The position numbers and the translations under genes are program-made. Shown in pieces: positions 24,235-32,994 of a stretch of 64,000 nucleotides of DNA. This DNA comes from Tricholoma matsutake. Lineage: Eukaryota > Basidiomycota > Agaricomycetes > Agaricales > Tricholomataceae. The first letter of the stretch is position 1. Each line of letters starts with the position of its first letter. The notes beneath the pieces are model-generated. The model made no database searches and was not told the origin of the DNA. It saw only the letters and a list, made by a program, of their open reading frames with translations. The DNA lies in the NCBI GenBank assembly GCA_026075535.2, contig AP026538.1, positions 8,122,001-8,186,000 of the forward strand. The letters are read 5' to 3'.

Positions 24235-24385
24235 GAGGGGGGAAGACAACCAGAGGAAAGACAACCAGAGGGAGAGATGGATGATGACAAAAGAACACAC
24301 CATCTGCCCCACACTCACAAGCAGCTGCTTATGGGGTGGATCTCAGGTGGACAACACACCCAGCCACATTGCCCTCTCTCTCCCC

Positions 24386-24618
24386 CCATTTTGCATGGGG
24401 AAGGATTTTTGTTACTTTTAATTAATTAGTAGTATTCTTCCCCTTCCCCCACAGAAAATGTGGGGAGGTCTTTTTAAAAATATGTTGTTAAACTCCCCCC
24501 CTCACATTTGGCATGAGGAGTTTAGTTTTTTATGTACATAGTAGTAATCCCCCCTCTTGCATCTTGCATGAGGGGTTTTTTTTGTTTATTATTATATTGT
24601 ACTTACTCCCTCGCATTC
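24386..24618 (+). repeat. Hairpin plus T-run array of the old TIR element
   Basis: Four to five units in 230 bp, each a C-rich/G-rich inverted pair around an ATT-type loop followed by a T-run (for example CCCCCCATTTTGCATGGGG then GATTTTT). A MITE splits the last unit; it continues at 27211 (TATGTGAGGGATGTGG) to about 27310. It equals the array at 26395-26675 in the inner element. It looks terminator-like but the function is unknown. Confidence 0.55.
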
Positions 24619-24888
24619 TATGTGAGTAGGGATCTGCACAGGTAACCGAGTACTTTACACTCCCCCACCTATTCCGGTTGGATTCTGGTTCGTCCAGCCA
24701 GAATTTCCGGAATTTCTGGAATCTGGTGGAATTTTTTTTGTATGTAGTTTACCCTATGCAGCACAATTCCGGTCAGAATAAGGATCCAATTTACAGCCAG
24801 AATCCCCAGAATCTGACTGGACTCATCACAACCGGAATAACAGGAATAACCAGAATGCATGTGCTTTCCCAAATAAAAGTTTGACACA

Positions 24889-24960
24889 CATCAAGAATTG
24901 AACACTCGACCTTGGGTCTGCATACATAACAGCATGCTTAACCACTGAGCTACCAAGCAA
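24889..24960 (-). repeat. tRNA-like module, left side
   Basis: The minus strand has TTGGTAGCTCAGTGGTTAAG (A box) and GTGTTCAATTC (B box). This is the most tRNA-like of the set, but the acceptor ends do not pair well. Confidence 0.65.
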
Positions 24961-25228
24961 TTATTCATCTACATACATCTAATACTTTTATTACCCAACC
25001 AAGGTACATAGTGAATCACAGCCATTAACGGAACAATTAACAAGTATGCATATGCATGACATGTGACACGTGACTGCCAGCTCACAACCACCACCACCAC
25101 TGTCGCCAATGCTGCCTCCTCCTCCTCTCCACTCTACCACCACCACTGCGTGTGCACCCACCACCACCATTCCCATGCCCAATGCCACCATCACCACCAC
25201 CTTCAAACGAGCCGACTGGATGGAACGT

Positions 25229-25772
25229 GGGCCCAAACGATGCAGATCGCGTCGTTTGGGGCCTAAGTTTTTTTTCATTTGCTTCTTGTTTTTTCATACT
25301 AACTAACTTGTTTCATTTGTTTTATAGGTTCTACTCGACTGCCAGACATAACATGGGCCCAAACGACGTGATTGGACAGAACACAGGCCCAAACAATGCA
25401 GATCATGTCGTTTGGGCCCTAAGTAAGGTTTTTTTTGTTTGCTTTTTGTTTTTATAAACTAACTAACCTTTTTTGTAGCTTTCTAGGTCATAATCTACTG
25501 GCAATAATGCCACCACTCGCAAACGAGCCAATGCGGGCCCAAATGACGCAGATTGCGTCGTTTGGGCCCTACGTAAGTTTTTTTTGTTTGGTTTTTGTTT
25601 TAATAAACTAACTAACTCATTTTTTTAGTTTTCTAGGTTATAATCTACTAGTAACGATGCCATCACCTGCAAATGAGCCAACACGGGCCCAAATGACACA
25701 GATCGTGTCGTTTGGGCCCTATGTGAGTTTTTGTTTTTATAAACTAACTAATTGTAATTTATTGCTTTTTAG
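25229..25772 (+). repeat. Tandem hairpin-intron array
   Basis: Four hairpins (25229-25263, 25386-25419, 25535-25569, 25685-25719) of the form GGGCCCAAAYGAC...GTCGTTTGGGCCC. Two to four nt after each of the last three is a 5' splice consensus (GTAAGG 25423, GTAAGT 25573, GTGAGT 25723), then ACTAACTAAC and a TTCTAG or TTTTTAG. The implied introns are 64, 64 and 50 nt (25423-25486, 25573-25636, 25723-25772). What follows each intron is also conserved (GTYATAATCTACTRG-like), so the repeated unit behaves like exon plus intron. Confidence 0.65.
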
Positions 25773-26079
25773 GTTGTATACTACTGGGGATGACCTGCCA
25801 CGACGAAAAATGTGCAACCCACACCCATGCCCACCCGATCCCCTCCTCCCCATTCAAATGGGATGTGAGGCTGTCGACATGGGCTATGAGGGTGCAGAGG
25901 GATGCCAGGAGACCCCAGAAGGGGGGTACCTGCCTAGTAAGCACCCACCAGCTTCTGTACTCATGCCATGTCGCACTGATGTGCCCAAACCCCACCCCCC
26001 CCCCCAAAAAAAAAGAAAAAAAAAAAACAGAAATCCAGACAGGGGACGACAGGGACAAACAATGACAAGCCACCCACCC

Positions 26080-26394
26080 CCAACCTCACTAGCAACTGCT
26101 CGTGGGGTGGATCGTGGGTGGAATGATGCCCAGGCGCAGGGACAGGAGATGACAATGACACACCACCTGCCCCCAGCCTCATGAGCAACTGCTCGTGGGG
26201 TGGATCGTGGGTGGAACAACAATGATGACAAGCCACCCACCCCCAGCCTCACAAGCAACTGCTTGTGGGGTGGAACGTGGGTGGAATGGCACCCAGGTGC
26301 AGGGATAGGAGACGACAATGCACCACCCGCCCCCAGCCTCATGAGCAACTGCTCGTGGGGTGGATCATGGGTGGAAGGACAGACAATGGTGGGG
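26080..26394 (+). repeat. Tandem palindrome repeats (GAGCAACTGCTC type)
   Basis: Four copies of CCTCAYRAGCAACTGCTYG followed by TGGGGTGGATCGTGGGTGG, spaced about 75-95 bp (near 26090, 26182, 26250, 26338). The 12-16 bp palindromic core varies together on both arms (AGCAACTGCTC versus AAGCAACTGCTTG), which preserves pairing. Confidence 0.6.
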
Positions 26395-26675
26395 TTGCGT
26401 CCCCTCCCCCTCCCCCGCACTTTGTGTGGGGAGGGATTTTTTTTGTACTTTTAATTATTTATTAGTATTGTGCCCCCCCTCCCCCATTTTGCGTGGGGGA
26501 GGGATTTTTTTCTTCATGTTTTTACCTCCCCCCTCGCATTCAGCGCGAGGGGTTAGCTTTTTATGTATATAAATAAAACTCCCTCTCGCATCTTGTGAGA
26601 GGGAGGATTTTTTGTTTATCTATGTAATCACAATCATCCCCACTCCCTTGCATTCAATGTGAGGGATGTGGTTAA
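26395..26675 (+). repeat. Hairpin plus T-run array, inner element
   Basis: Five units of 55-75 bp, each an inverted pair closing a short loop: CCCCCGCACTTTGTGTGGGG, CCCCCATTTTGCGTGGGG, CCTCGCATTCAGCGCGAGG, CTCTCGCATCTTGTGAGAG and CCCTTGCATTCAATGTGAGG. The first four are followed closely by T-rich runs. Loops keep RCATT or similar while stems vary, so pairing is conserved. Confidence 0.6.
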
Positions 26676-26751
26676 TTAAAAAAATTTGATCTTTCACTAC
26701 TCCAAAAAAAATTAGAGTGTCATGAATAAACATTATATTACTATCTAATAA

Positions 26752-26846
26752 TTCTCCTGTGGCTCAACTGGTTAAGCACACATGTTTGGTTTGTCATGTG
26801 ATCACTCTAATCAAGATGTCTTGAGTTCAATCCTTACTCTGCACAA
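26752..26846 (+). repeat. tRNA-like module, right side
   Basis: A box TGGCTCAACTGGTTAAGC and B box GAGTTCAATCC, pointing out toward the right TIR. The distance between the boxes is longer than in a short-arm tRNA, so it is not a functional tRNA gene. Confidence 0.6.
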
Positions 26847-27409
26847 ATATATTTTGTAGGCACTTTGACAACTTAAGACTTGAAATTTGACTATCCATTA
26901 GGGTATATACTCTAAGTTGAGGATCTGGAGTAACCAGAATCTGGTCGGAATAACCGGAATAACTGGACTCTGACTGGAATAGGTGGGGGAGGGTAAATTA
27001 CAGAGGTAACCCATGGGTATTTTGCGCTGTACCCATACCCATATCCATGGCAGGTTTTACCTGTGAACCCATGGGTCTTAGCTACAAAACTCACTCAATT
27101 CTTGACCGTTTTGCTTGATTTTTAGTGCATTTTGTAGCTCATGGGTAGGACTATCTTGCCCCATACCCATACCCACATGTACCCATACCAGTAACCCATG
27201 CAGATCCCTATATGTGAGGGATGTGGTTGGTTGATTGAAAAATTTTGATCTTAATTGTATTTCTTTGATTGTATTGTATCCACCCCCTTGCATCTAATGC
27301 AAGGAATGCAGTCAATAAATTTTATTTGTTCTTAATTGTGTGATTTTTGAGAGATAAATACTTGAGTTTGAGTGTCCTAAATAAACTATATATTACTGAC
27401 AAATAATGC

Positions 27410-27500
27410 TTCTGTGGCTCAACTGGTTGAGCACACTTGTTTAGTTTGTCATGTGATGATTTATCCTGAGGTCTTAGGTTCAATCCTTGCTCTGCACACC
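27410..27500 (+). repeat. tRNA-like module, right side of the old TIR element
   Basis: A box TGGCTCAACTGGTTGAGC and B box TAGGTTCAATCC. It is closely related to the module at 26752, as expected if inner and outer elements are the same family. Confidence 0.6.
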
Positions 27501-27730
27501 TTTATTTTGTAGGCACTTCATGACTTTCATAAAGTCTGAAAAGCTTGGAACTTGTAAGATATTAAATTCACCAAGTCAGCACAGATTCCATGTGGACTCT
27601 GTATGGACTAGCTCGGACTCCACACAGTCCACTAGGACATGTGGGGCACTGTAAATTACTGTAAAATTGGTTTGTTTGCATGCTAAATGTTATTATTCTC
27701 ATTGCCATGTATTTGACATCTCTCTTGCAG

Positions 27731-28468
27731 ATCACATTGCAGGCTCCTTAAACTTGTGGTCACATCAAAACCATTGCAAAGGCTCTTGTAGATTCCCTGT
27801 ATGGGCTCAGTGTTGAAAAGGGAAAGCAGGTGAATAGGAACAAAGTTGAAGGTCTTCTAGAGTGCTTCAGTTTTGTATATAAGGTAGGTTCAGTTTCTTC
27901 TTTTGCATAGTTACTTGCTGATGTACTATTGTAGGATCCTGTTGAGTGTACTGGGATCTACTGACATCCAATTGTACAAGCTGTCATAAGCAAGGCCTGG
28001 TTCCAGAGCAAAACTGATGATGGCATGGCATACCCAGAATATTTGGATGGTGGTTACCATTACCATTGTTCTCACTGTGGTGTGAGAACAAGATCTTTAT
28101 GTTCCATGATTGCCTACTGAATTGCATGTTTATATGTTGAATGTTGCCTTGATGAATGGACAACAAATGAATGTCAAGATGTCCCATTTTCAGCTACAGT
28201 CTATGAGCCAAAATTTGTGCAACACCTTAACCAACTCAAAGACTTTGAAGCAAGACCAAGGATGCCAAAATCATACCTCAACTATGTGAGCATCTACTGA
28301 GTAATGCCAGGTGTGTTCAGACTCTGTGATAGTGCTGTTCTCATCCTGGTTCCCATGCAAAGGTCTCAGCTATGTGACTTGCAAGAGCTGGGGTATTAGA
28401 AAATGCTGATGTGGAGGCTGCAAAGAGGGAGTGGGCAGATTTGGTGTTATCTGATGCTGATTAGTAGA
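27731..28468 (+). pseudogene. DUF6532-like gene relic with a 51-nt intron
   Basis: One frame reads TIAKALVDSLYGL...NRNKVEGLLECFSFVYK (to 27883). An intron follows at 27884-27934 (GTAGGT, CTGAT branch-like, TTGTAG). The next exon has HPIVQAVISKAWFQSKTDDG, AYPEYLDGGYHY, VECCLDEWTT and KFVQHLNQLKDFE. This order matches a domain I recall as DUF6532 in Agaricomycetes, function unknown. Stops (TGA near 27961, 28118, 28299) and a lost start show it is dead. Upstream, TTGACATCTCTCTTGCAG ending at 27730 looks like the 3' end of an earlier intron, so the missing 5' exons lie left of the TIR element or are lost. Confidence 0.55.
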
Positions 28469-28782
28469 TGATGTTGTTTTTGGAGGTCTTTACACTCCCC
28501 CACCTATTCCTATTGGACTCTGATATGAGTCCAAGTTTTCTGATCAGACTCCTAGATATTTTGATGGAAGTTTTAGCCCATCAAATTGACATGAAATGGC
28601 AGGTTTTCCAGTCTCAGGAAAGTCTGATGTAGTCCAATTGGAATTTTATAAGACCATCAGACTTTCCTAGAACTTTCCAATGACAGGAATCCTATAGGAA
28701 TATTCTGAGATTATACCAAGGCATTGGAATCCTATAGGACTCCAGTCAAAATGCTGTCAATTAAATATATATATATATTATG

Positions 28783-28862
28783 TATTGAGAGTGGATTGAA
28801 CCCAAGGCCTCAGTATTAATAGACAATGTGACAATATTACCATTGAGCAACAGAGGCACAAA
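28783..28862 (-). repeat. tRNA-like module, left side
   Basis: The minus strand has TTGCTCAATGGTAATATT (A-box-like) and GGGTTCAATCC (B box). Confidence 0.55.
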
Positions 28863-29795
28863 AGGAATGTGTTACATCAGCCATCTGATGACTCAGAAGA
28901 GCCTGTATAACAAAGCACATCACTGCCACTGCCAACTCAGCACCACACCACCATCAATGATGCTACATGGAAAATGGGCCCAAATGACAGCAACATCATT
29001 TGGGTCATAGGTAATTCATTTCATGTTTTTAATAACTAACTAATTGTATCTGTTTCTTTTTATTATATAATTTGTTTATAACAATGTGCAGATCAACACT
29101 ATGCAACCAATGCCCAACTGCCACTGCACAACCCCCCTCCTCCCCATTCAAATGAAATGTGAGGCTGTTGATATGGGCTAGGGGAGCACAGAGGGATGCC
29201 AGGAGACCCCTGGAGGGGGATACCCACAAGGTATGCACTGCCACACCCTGTATATGTGCCATGTTACAACTGACCCCCCCTGCCCTTTTGACAGACAATG
29301 ACACACCACCCACCTCCAGCCTCACGAGCAACTGCTCATGGGGTGGATTGTGCGTGGAACAACCACAATGGAGGGGGGACAGGGGAGGGAGACGCCACTG
29401 CCACCACTGTGAGCCTCTGCTTGCAGGGTGATGGATGGTGAGAGCCCACACTGACAAGCAAATGCTCATTGGGTGGATGGCGGATGCACCAGAGCTGTAC
29501 AATGACAATGACAATGCTGAACAGCACGACCACCCAGACCCTTACACTGAGCACCACAGCCCATGAGCAACTGCTCATAGGGTGGAGCATGGGTGATTGG
29601 ATGATGCATGCATGTGCACCTGCCATCTTACTCTAATGTGAGACAGCATTGTTCCCCCCTGTATAATAGGGGAGTATATTCTAAATTTTTGACTTCTTTT
29701 ATATAATACTATTGTAGTTATTTCACCAGAAAAAAAAAGCTTTTTATATGTATTGAAAATGAGCACTAAATACAACTAATAATAAAAAGTTATGC

Positions 29796-29877
29796 AGCTA
29801 CTTTAGCTTAAGTGGTTTGTTGCATATTGTTGTCTGACCTTTGAACACAAGGTTCTGGTTTCAATCCTCCTGTGGGT
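29796..29877 (+). repeat. tRNA-like module, right side
   Basis: TTAGCTTAAGTGGTTTGTTG (A-box-like) and TGGTTTCAATCC (B box with one extra T). Confidence 0.5.
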
Positions 29878-29934
29878 CATTCACTTTTGCAAGTAAGTTT
29901 GTCTGAAAATTTTGCAAGTTCATTTCTTCTCTTA

Positions 29935-30452
29935 CACAAGAGGCAGAGCAATATATTACCCTGGAGAAAATGTTGGGAATAATGGGAGAAGACATTTTTT
30001 CACTGGAGAAAAATAAAAGGAACCATCGATAAAAATATGTTATTTTCCCACACTTTGTCCTTTTGGTTGCTGCAGGAAAACAACTAATCTGTTTCCAGGA
30101 GAAAAACTTGTGAACATTAGGGGGGAAAAGGTCATTTTCCCACATATTCCCAGTTTTTTCTCTGTGGAAAAATAACTAATCTGTTTCTAGGTGAAAAATT
30201 TGTGGAAGTCAGGAGAAAAAATGTTATTTTCACCGGATATAGAGAAAATGTGGAAAAAAAGATATATTTCCTCTCCATTTTCTCCTGGGAATGGATGAGT
30301 TATTTTTGCTGAGCAAGAGCAAAGAGAAAAGTGTGGGAAAAACAACATTTTTTTACTGATGGTTCCTTTTATTTTTCCCAGGGAAAAAGTGTCTTTTTTC
30401 CCTATTATTCCCAACATATTCTCCAGGGTAATATATTGCTCTGCCTCTTGTG
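29935..30452. mobile_element. Foldback MITE with TTA duplication (PIF/Harbinger-like)
   Basis: The ends CACAAGAGGCAGAGCAATAT and its inverse extend into a near-complete palindrome of about 250-bp arms (GGAGAAAATGTTGGGAATAA matching TTATTCCCAACATATTCTCC). TTA flanks both sides (29932-29934, 30453-30455). No coding content. Confidence 0.7.
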
Positions 30453-31288
30453 TTATATTCCTATCAGATTCCTACCAGATTCCTATCAGATTCTTGTAAC
30501 TCATAGACTGATTCATAAACTGATGATTACATTGGAATTAACTCAGAATAATGTCAGAATTTGATTGGAATTTACATGGAGTGAACATTGGCAAAGAAAG
30601 ATATCCAGTCCTATAGGAATCCAACCAGATTCCTAGAATTCCAATCAGAATCCAATTGGATAAATTGGACAAGTCAGAGTCTGATCGGAATGGGGGGGGG
30701 AGTGAAAAGTACTGCATTTTTGACAAGATTTTGTATATGCATTTTCTTCCTATTCAACCTATGGTCCTATGAACCTTTTCCTATTCTGCCCATCTGCCCA
30801 TGGGTACTCTGAACCTCCACCTATAGTGACCTATTGTGACCTATCTACTGATCTCCACACCTATGGCTACCTCCATATCCAGGACTTACCTACATTCCTA
30901 TGAAACCTCTGGAGGCTCTGTAGCCCTGTGGAGGTATCAACCATTTTCCTGATGTGGTCCACTCAGCTTACACTTTCCCTTGTGGATCTCAGGCTGAACT
31001 CCTTCACTAGACATGTCATGACTTCTTGGTGTTGGATGGGTATTGTCTGTGCCAATGCTGGGGCCTAACATCTAAACTATGTGTACTATCACTGATGTTA
31101 CTACTTCCTGATTTATTTCTGGGAGCAACTGCTATCCTGAATGCTACCCTGCATTGATATGGGCAGAAAGCACACCCAGACTAGTTGGGTAGTTTTGTTC
31201 TGCAAAGTTTGTGAGTGACAGTTGAAATATCATGGTACATGTTCTACAAACCATACATAATAGCCAATGTAACTTGAGTGAGTGCCTG

Positions 31289-31707
31289 TGTAAGGGGACT
31301 AGGGGGGTGCCCTGTGTGTTTTTCCTATTTTTTATGTTTGTCCTATATTTTTCCCCACCTCATTTCCTTCTATTCTTCATTTTCTATGATTTTCTGGATT
31401 TTATTACTAATTTTCCCTTGCTATCATGTTTGTACATGTTGACACTTTTATATTTAGAGGCGGAGTACCCCTTCCAACACATACCCCTTGGTATGATGTC
31501 ATTCGGCGGCCTTGATCCACCTATCTCTGCCTTTTTCTATTTTTAGGTTATATTTGATTTTTGTCGTCTTCACATATACTGGGCATCAGCAAGGGGATCC
31601 TTAGAGTTTTCTCTTCGGATTTCCCTTTGCTAGGTGTGTCCCCAATGCCTTGTAGTATAATTTTAACTTCGGATTTCCCTTTGCTAGAGGCTTAGGTTGC
31701 CCTTATA
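31289..31707 (+). repeat. 5' LTR of gypsy 3
   Basis: 419 bp, TGTAAGGGG to GCCCTTATA. About 110 bp longer than in gypsy 2 because of a segment near 31340-31440 absent there. Confidence 0.9.
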
Positions 31708-31719
31708 GTAGAAAACTCT
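31603..31719 (+). other. Self-priming pair of gypsy 3
   Basis: AGAGTTTTCT (31603-31612) is complementary to AGAAAACTCT (31710-31719), again 2 nt after the LTR. A second match (CCTTAG in the LTR, CTAAGG after the PBS) could extend the duplex across a bulge. Confidence 0.7.
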
Positions 31720-31837
31720 CCCCTAAGGTCCGAAAATCGCGAACGCACTGCCCAAGATAGGCAGGTACAGACTGGACGACACTTCCCAAAGCTCCACAGA
31801 GTCCCTACACACCATTCCAGATAATCTCGCCTTTATT

Positions 31838-32994
31838 ACGCCACCATTTTCGCCAAACGCGCTCCCTAGCGACATGGATGCATCAGAACACTTTGACGTG
31901 CTTGAAAGCAACGTTTCTGGAATGCGCGCGCAAATCGACTCACTTAAATCTACGATTGAAAACTTTGTTAGAACCCTCCAGGCTAACCCTACAACCAATA
32001 GTTCCCCCTTCACGACTCCAAGCGCACCCAACAATGACGTTTTGCCAAACACGTCCACTAAGGAACATGCCCAGATCAAACTGTCCCCCCCCCCGCCGAA
32101 TTTAATGGTGCACGTGCGCAGGGACGTGCATTCCTTAATTCCTGTGAGTTATACATTAGTCTCCAGTCGCATCAATTCGTCAATGAGGCTGCAAAAATTT
32201 ATTGGGCCTTCACATACATGAAATCGGAACACACCTATCTCTATGTGGACCGTATCCTACGTCAAACTAAAGAACTCAGTTCTCTACCTTTCTCCACTTG
32301 GGGTGACTTTCGAGCTGAGTTTGTACGCCACTTCTGCCCCCTCAATGAATGCCACCAAGCAGTGACACAACTTGAGTCATCTGCTTACCACCAGGGACGT
32401 CGATCCGTGGATGACTATATCGATGAGTTCAAAGATTTGGTGGACATGGCAGGATATGGGAGTGGGTTACCAGTGGTGGTGAAGTTCCGACGGGGGCTCA
32501 ACCGAGAAATTCAGGACCAGATTGCACAGATGTTGGAAGGGCGCCCAGCAGACAATGATATCCTTGCTTGGTATGAAGCTGCTTCACTCTGTGACGAGAA
32601 CCGACTCACAAATGCGGTGTTTAATGCTGCATTCTGTGCTCCAACTACCACTCATACACCCTACACCTTCAATCGAAGCCTCCCCTGCCCTAACCCCATT
32701 CCTGTTCGTCAAACTCCCACACCAGCCATCAATGTCCCAGTACCAATGGATGTTGATGCAGCCCGCAGCCGTGCACGTAAGTTGGATCTCTGCTACCGTT
32801 GTGGGGAACCTGGACACAGGGCTGGAGTGTGTCCCCATTGTCAGGATATCTGCATGCTCACCCCCGAGGGATGAGATGAACTCCTGCAAGATTTGTTGGC
32901 GCTTGTAGATGTTGAGGAAGCGAAGGATCAAGTTGCAGAGGAGATTAAGTTGGAAGTTGTAGAGGAGCAGGATTTTCCTATTCGCAGCGAGTGA
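31838..32994 (+). pseudogene. Gypsy 3 Gag
   Basis: The start used in gypsy 2 is ACG here (31838-31840); the first Met in frame is 31874. A run of 10 C at 32085-32094 (8 in gypsy 2) shifts the frame before the capsid region, which continues from 32218 (RHFCPLNECHQAVTQLE, FRRGLNREIQDQIAQMLEG). TGA 32872-32874 replaces a CGA present in gypsy 2. The zinc knuckle CYRCGEPGHRAGVC (about 32792-32835) is intact. It ends at TGA 32992-32994. Confidence 0.88.
32970..32976 (+). other. Candidate -1 ribosomal frameshift site, gypsy 3
   Basis: G GAT TTT in the gag frame, 15 nt before the gag TGA, with pol open in the -1 frame. GGAUUUU is, from memory, a slippery heptamer used by dianthovirus-type plant viruses. 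Confidence 0.55.

Larger units (their letters stand above)
24648..27003. mobile_element. tRNA-bracketed TIR element, most complete copy
   Basis: The left end is GAGTACTTTACACTCCCCC and the right end CTCCCCCACC inverted (GGTGGGGGAGGGTAAATTAC). Perfect AGGTAACC duplications lie at 24640-24647 and 27004-27011. Order inside: TIR with repeated CCGGAAT/ATTCCGG-like motifs; tRNA-like module (minus) 24889-24960; simple-repeat CCACCACC region; hairpin-intron array 25229-25772; G-rich stretch; GAGCAACTGCTC palindrome array; hairpin/T-run array; tRNA-like module (plus) 26752-26846; TIR. No transposase is seen. An 8-bp duplication suggests mobilisation by a hAT transposase. Confidence 0.8.
24627..27210. 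mobile_element. Short hAT-like MITE carrying a larger TIR element inside
   Basis: The ends TAGGGATCTGCA and TGCAGATCCCTA are perfect inverted repeats flanked by TATGTGAG at 24619-24626 and 27211-27218 (8 bp). Subtracting the inner element leaves about 220 bp, rich in ACCCATGGGT-type palindromes. There is no coding content. Confidence 0.8.
8310..27661. mobile_element. Old composite TIR element (tRNA-bracketed family), heavily interrupted
   Basis: The left end reads GAGGTCTTTACTGTGCCCC at 8310. The right end, 27640-27661, is the approximate inverse (GGGGCACTGTAAATTACTG). Just inside are tRNA-like modules at 8638-8713 (minus) and 27410-27500 (plus). The interior, read across the insertions, holds hairpin-intron modules (10571 joined to 16653 onward, 16870, 17140), the palindrome motif (24314) and a hairpin/T-run array (24386-24618, 27211-27310). 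This is the same order as in the intact copy at 24648-27003. No matching target duplication was found, so the two ends could belong to different insertions. Confidence 0.5.
28483..30714. mobile_element. tRNA-bracketed TIR element, third copy
   Basis: The left end is GAGGTCTTTACACTCCCCC and the right end (inverted) CAGTACTTTTCACTCCCCCC. Flanks TGTTTTTG (28475-28482) and CATTTTTG (30715-30722) are both one CpG transition from CGTTTTTG. Inside: tRNA-like modules at 28783-28862 (minus) and 29796-29877 (plus), one hairpin-intron module near 28975-29010 and GAGCAACTGCTC palindromes at 29323 and 29563. A Harbinger-like MITE is inserted at 29935-30452. Confidence 0.75.

Noticed and set aside
24889..24960. 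Functional tRNA gene
   Set aside because: A and B boxes are present, but acceptor stems do not pair and the anticodon region cannot be folded as a standard arm. The same holds for the other ten modules.
25657..26184. Open frames of 90-178 residues on both strands
   Set aside because: They run through tandem palindromes and homopolymers, give Pro/His/Gly-rich repeats, and overlap on both strands. They are not genes.
26752..26846. Independent tRNA-derived SINE insertions
   Set aside because: Position and outward orientation are the same in all TIR copies and no short duplications flank the modules, so they look like parts of the TIR elements.
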